64,000 bases of DNA from Isoetes taiwanensis. Taxonomy: Eukaryota > Streptophyta > Lycopodiopsida > Isoetales > Isoetaceae. The notes beneath the pieces are model-generated. The model had not been told where the DNA came from. It did no database searches and saw only the letters and a program-made list of their open reading frames with translations. Below, piece by piece: positions 62,126 to 64,000 of this stretch; position 1 is the stretch's first letter, and each line of letters opens with the position of its first letter. The stretch spans positions 3,878,792 through 3,942,791 of the forward strand of contig JAJEKV010000017.1 of NCBI GenBank assembly GCA_021234155.1, in the 5' to 3' direction. Made by a program: the position numbers and the translations under genes.

Positions 62126-64000
62126 ATGTCGATTGCTCGAAGGAGCTTGATGCATCGTGGTTGTTTGAAGACATGGAGGGCATTGAATTCAGTGGAGAAG
62201 AGTCCTGGCATTAATATTCAAGCTAGAAATAAGTCGCGGTATTTGGCCCCTTCTTTCCAAGATCGGCATCACACCCTTGTTACTGCTGCTTTATTGCAAT
62301 TTCATGGTAATAGAGTTCCAGAAAAAGGATTTTTGGCCTCAAATCGAGATGGGTTTCGGTTATTCCATGCCACTCCCAGATCTGACGCTAGTAGAAGTGG
62401 CCAGGTATGAGAGTGATGCATGATTTGCAATTCTATGAGAGTTGTTTTGTTGAAATTCGATAAGAGTTTTGATGTTTATATGAAGAATATCTATAGCCCC
62501 AGGCCATTTTTATGCCAGGGACAACACAATTGAGCATTTTATTTTTTATTTTTTATTTTTGTAGTGAAGGCTAAAGCACTTTTGCTCAACTGTTGTCTTC
62601 TAGGCTGATGACACTGGTTAGAAATGGCAGATCAATCAACAGGATTTTACAGAGATGTCGTGGCAAGCTGTTGTTGGTGCAATTGAAGTTGCCAAAAAGA
62701 GTAAACAGCAAATTGTTCAGACGGAACATCTAATGAAGGCCCTCCTTGAGCAAAGAAATGGATTGGCACGGCGGATTTTCACTAAAGCTGATGTTGACAA
62801 TACTGCTCTCTTGCAAGCTACTGATTATTTCATACAGCGTCAGCCAAGGGTAAAGAATATTATCTAATAAAATCAATCTCTGCCCCAGTACAATCTTAAG
62901 GATAAATATATTTCATAGGTCTATTCATGTACTATTTGCCAGTAAGAGTAGTCTTACTCTAATAGGTTAAAGATGCAATATCTGTGAATTGATATAGCCC
63001 TGTCCCAGTACGTTATCTTAAGGATTAAGATAGTTTTGTTAGGATGTAGTCATCTTCTGTTTATGCCAGAACAATCCCTACTTTTATAGGTTATATAAGG
63101 ATGCAATATTTGTCAATCTGGTCTAAATTTAAAAGTTGAGAAAAGGAAGAAATTTTTCATTAATAATTTAAAACATTATTCTTCTTGTTAAATTGATGAC
63201 ATTATGAATAGGTATCTGGTGATACAGTTGGTCCAATGATTGGCCAAGAATTTGAGACTCTTCTACAAAATGCAAATGATTACCTGAAGGAGTTCGAGGA
63301 TTCTTTTATTTCTGTTGAACACGTCGTGTTGGCATTTGCAAAGGATAAGCGGTTTGGCATAGAGTTGTTCAAGGAGTTTGGAATCAGTGCTGAAAGACTC
63401 AAGGATGCTATCCGAGCTATAAGAGGATCACAAAAAGTTACTGATCAAGGTCCTTTATTAGGCTACATTGTTTTTAATACCTTAGAAGTCTAGATAGGAT
63501 ATATGGTTAGTTGGCATAATAAGAAATAATATGGTTTATGTACTTCATTCTGTGATGCAATCATCACATTGTCGTATTTGCCTTCATAAATCAGATTCTA
63601 ATTATCTCTGAATCATTCTCTAGCTAACACTATTATCCTCTTCCCATTCCTATGCCTATCAACTTACTACTTTGTTACGCGTTTCAGTTCCCGAGGCAAA
63701 GTATGAAGCCTTGGAAAAGTATGGGCAGGACCTAACAGAGATGGCCAGACAAGGGAAACTGGATCCTGTAATAGGTCGTGATGATGAAATTCGTCGTTGC
63801 ATCCAAATACTTTCTAGAAGGACAAAGAACAATCCAGTATTAATTGGAGAACCTGGTGTAGGTAAAACTGCAGTGGCTGAAGGGTAAGACTATCCTTCTT
63901 AGAATGATATCTGTTCGCCATCACGTAGATGAATGAGTAACAACTTCAAACTTGTATGTTTTGTTTATCACAGTGTGCTCTGAAAAGATATGGATTTAGT
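62126..64000 (+). CDS. CLPB: Organellar ClpB/Hsp100 disaggregase, 5' part
   Basis: Four exons are read: 62126-62404, 62622-62849 (an in-frame AG at 62630 is an alternative start), 63212-63449 and 63688-63883; the gene runs off the window. The 93-residue first exon ([28 protein letters not shown]) is Arg/Ser rich with few acids, like a mitochondrial or plastid presequence; RLFHAT favours mitochondria. Then comes the Clp N-domain ([39 protein letters not shown]; second repeat [20 protein letters not shown]). The start of the first AAA+ module follows with [40 protein letters not shown] and Walker A GEPGVGKT (residues 302-309). ClpB rescues aggregated proteins with Hsp70 using ATP. Splice phases agree throughout and the gene appears intact. 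Closest in recall to Arabidopsis ClpB4 (mitochondrial); which organelle is not proven. Confidence 0.93.

Noticed and set aside
63961-64000. Fifth ClpB exon at the window edge
   Set aside because: The AG before TGTGCTCTGAAAAG gives an immediate stop in the needed phase and does not match the expected residues after the Walker A region, so it is probably still intron.

Overview
The window looks like land-plant nuclear DNA. It has intron-containing genes with GT/AG splice sites, an organelle-targeted ClpB gene, a Ty3-type LTR element, an LTR followed by the initiator-Met primer site usual in plants, Helitrons with GCCCGGC-type hairpins, and Harbinger-like elements. Sparse genes, many nested transposons and a DUF7869-type protein suit a large-genome non-seed plant such as a fern; that placement is inference.

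Only two host genes are read with confidence. The minus-strand gene at 27.5-29.6 kb has four exons (310 residues) and encodes a homologue of CDAN1-interacting nuclease 1 (CDIN1/C15orf41, a TPD/PD-(D/E)xK nuclease). The plus-strand gene from 62.1 kb to the window edge is the 5' part of a ClpB-type Hsp100 disaggregase with an organellar presequence (four exons seen, up to the first Walker A motif). A third host piece at 20.9-21.9 kb looks like the 3' exons of a proline-rich, WH2-like protein.

Layout: 0-9 kb is intergenic, with a pyrimidine-rich tract, GGGTGATGC-type repeats, a tandem 560-bp duplication and a (TATC)30 microsatellite. 9-14.2 kb has unrecognised exon-like blocks ending at a Helitron 3' terminus. 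16.7-20.8 kb is a broken LTR element with LTR and primer site. 23.65-25.14 kb is a Harbinger-like element whose only gene is a Myb/SANT (trihelix-like) protein. 31.3-40.0 kb is bounded by Harbinger-like inverted ends with TAA target duplications and contains a LINE ORF1-type gene and repeated LINE/SINE 3' ends. 41.2-51.9 kb is a nested complex: an old Ty3 pol region on the minus strand hit by two Helitrons, one carrying an intron-containing, decayed copy of a host NAD(P)-binding gene, and abutting an LTR fragment. 52-58 kb holds LTR and LINE fragments and a decayed DUF7869-type gene. 58-61 kb holds minisatellites and a 102-bp near-perfect foldback.

The most interesting content is the transposon biology: Helitron gene capture, a Harbinger element keeping only its DNA-binding partner protein, an ORF1-only LINE candidate, and the DUF7869 locus. 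No wholly new system could be demonstrated from sequence alone.
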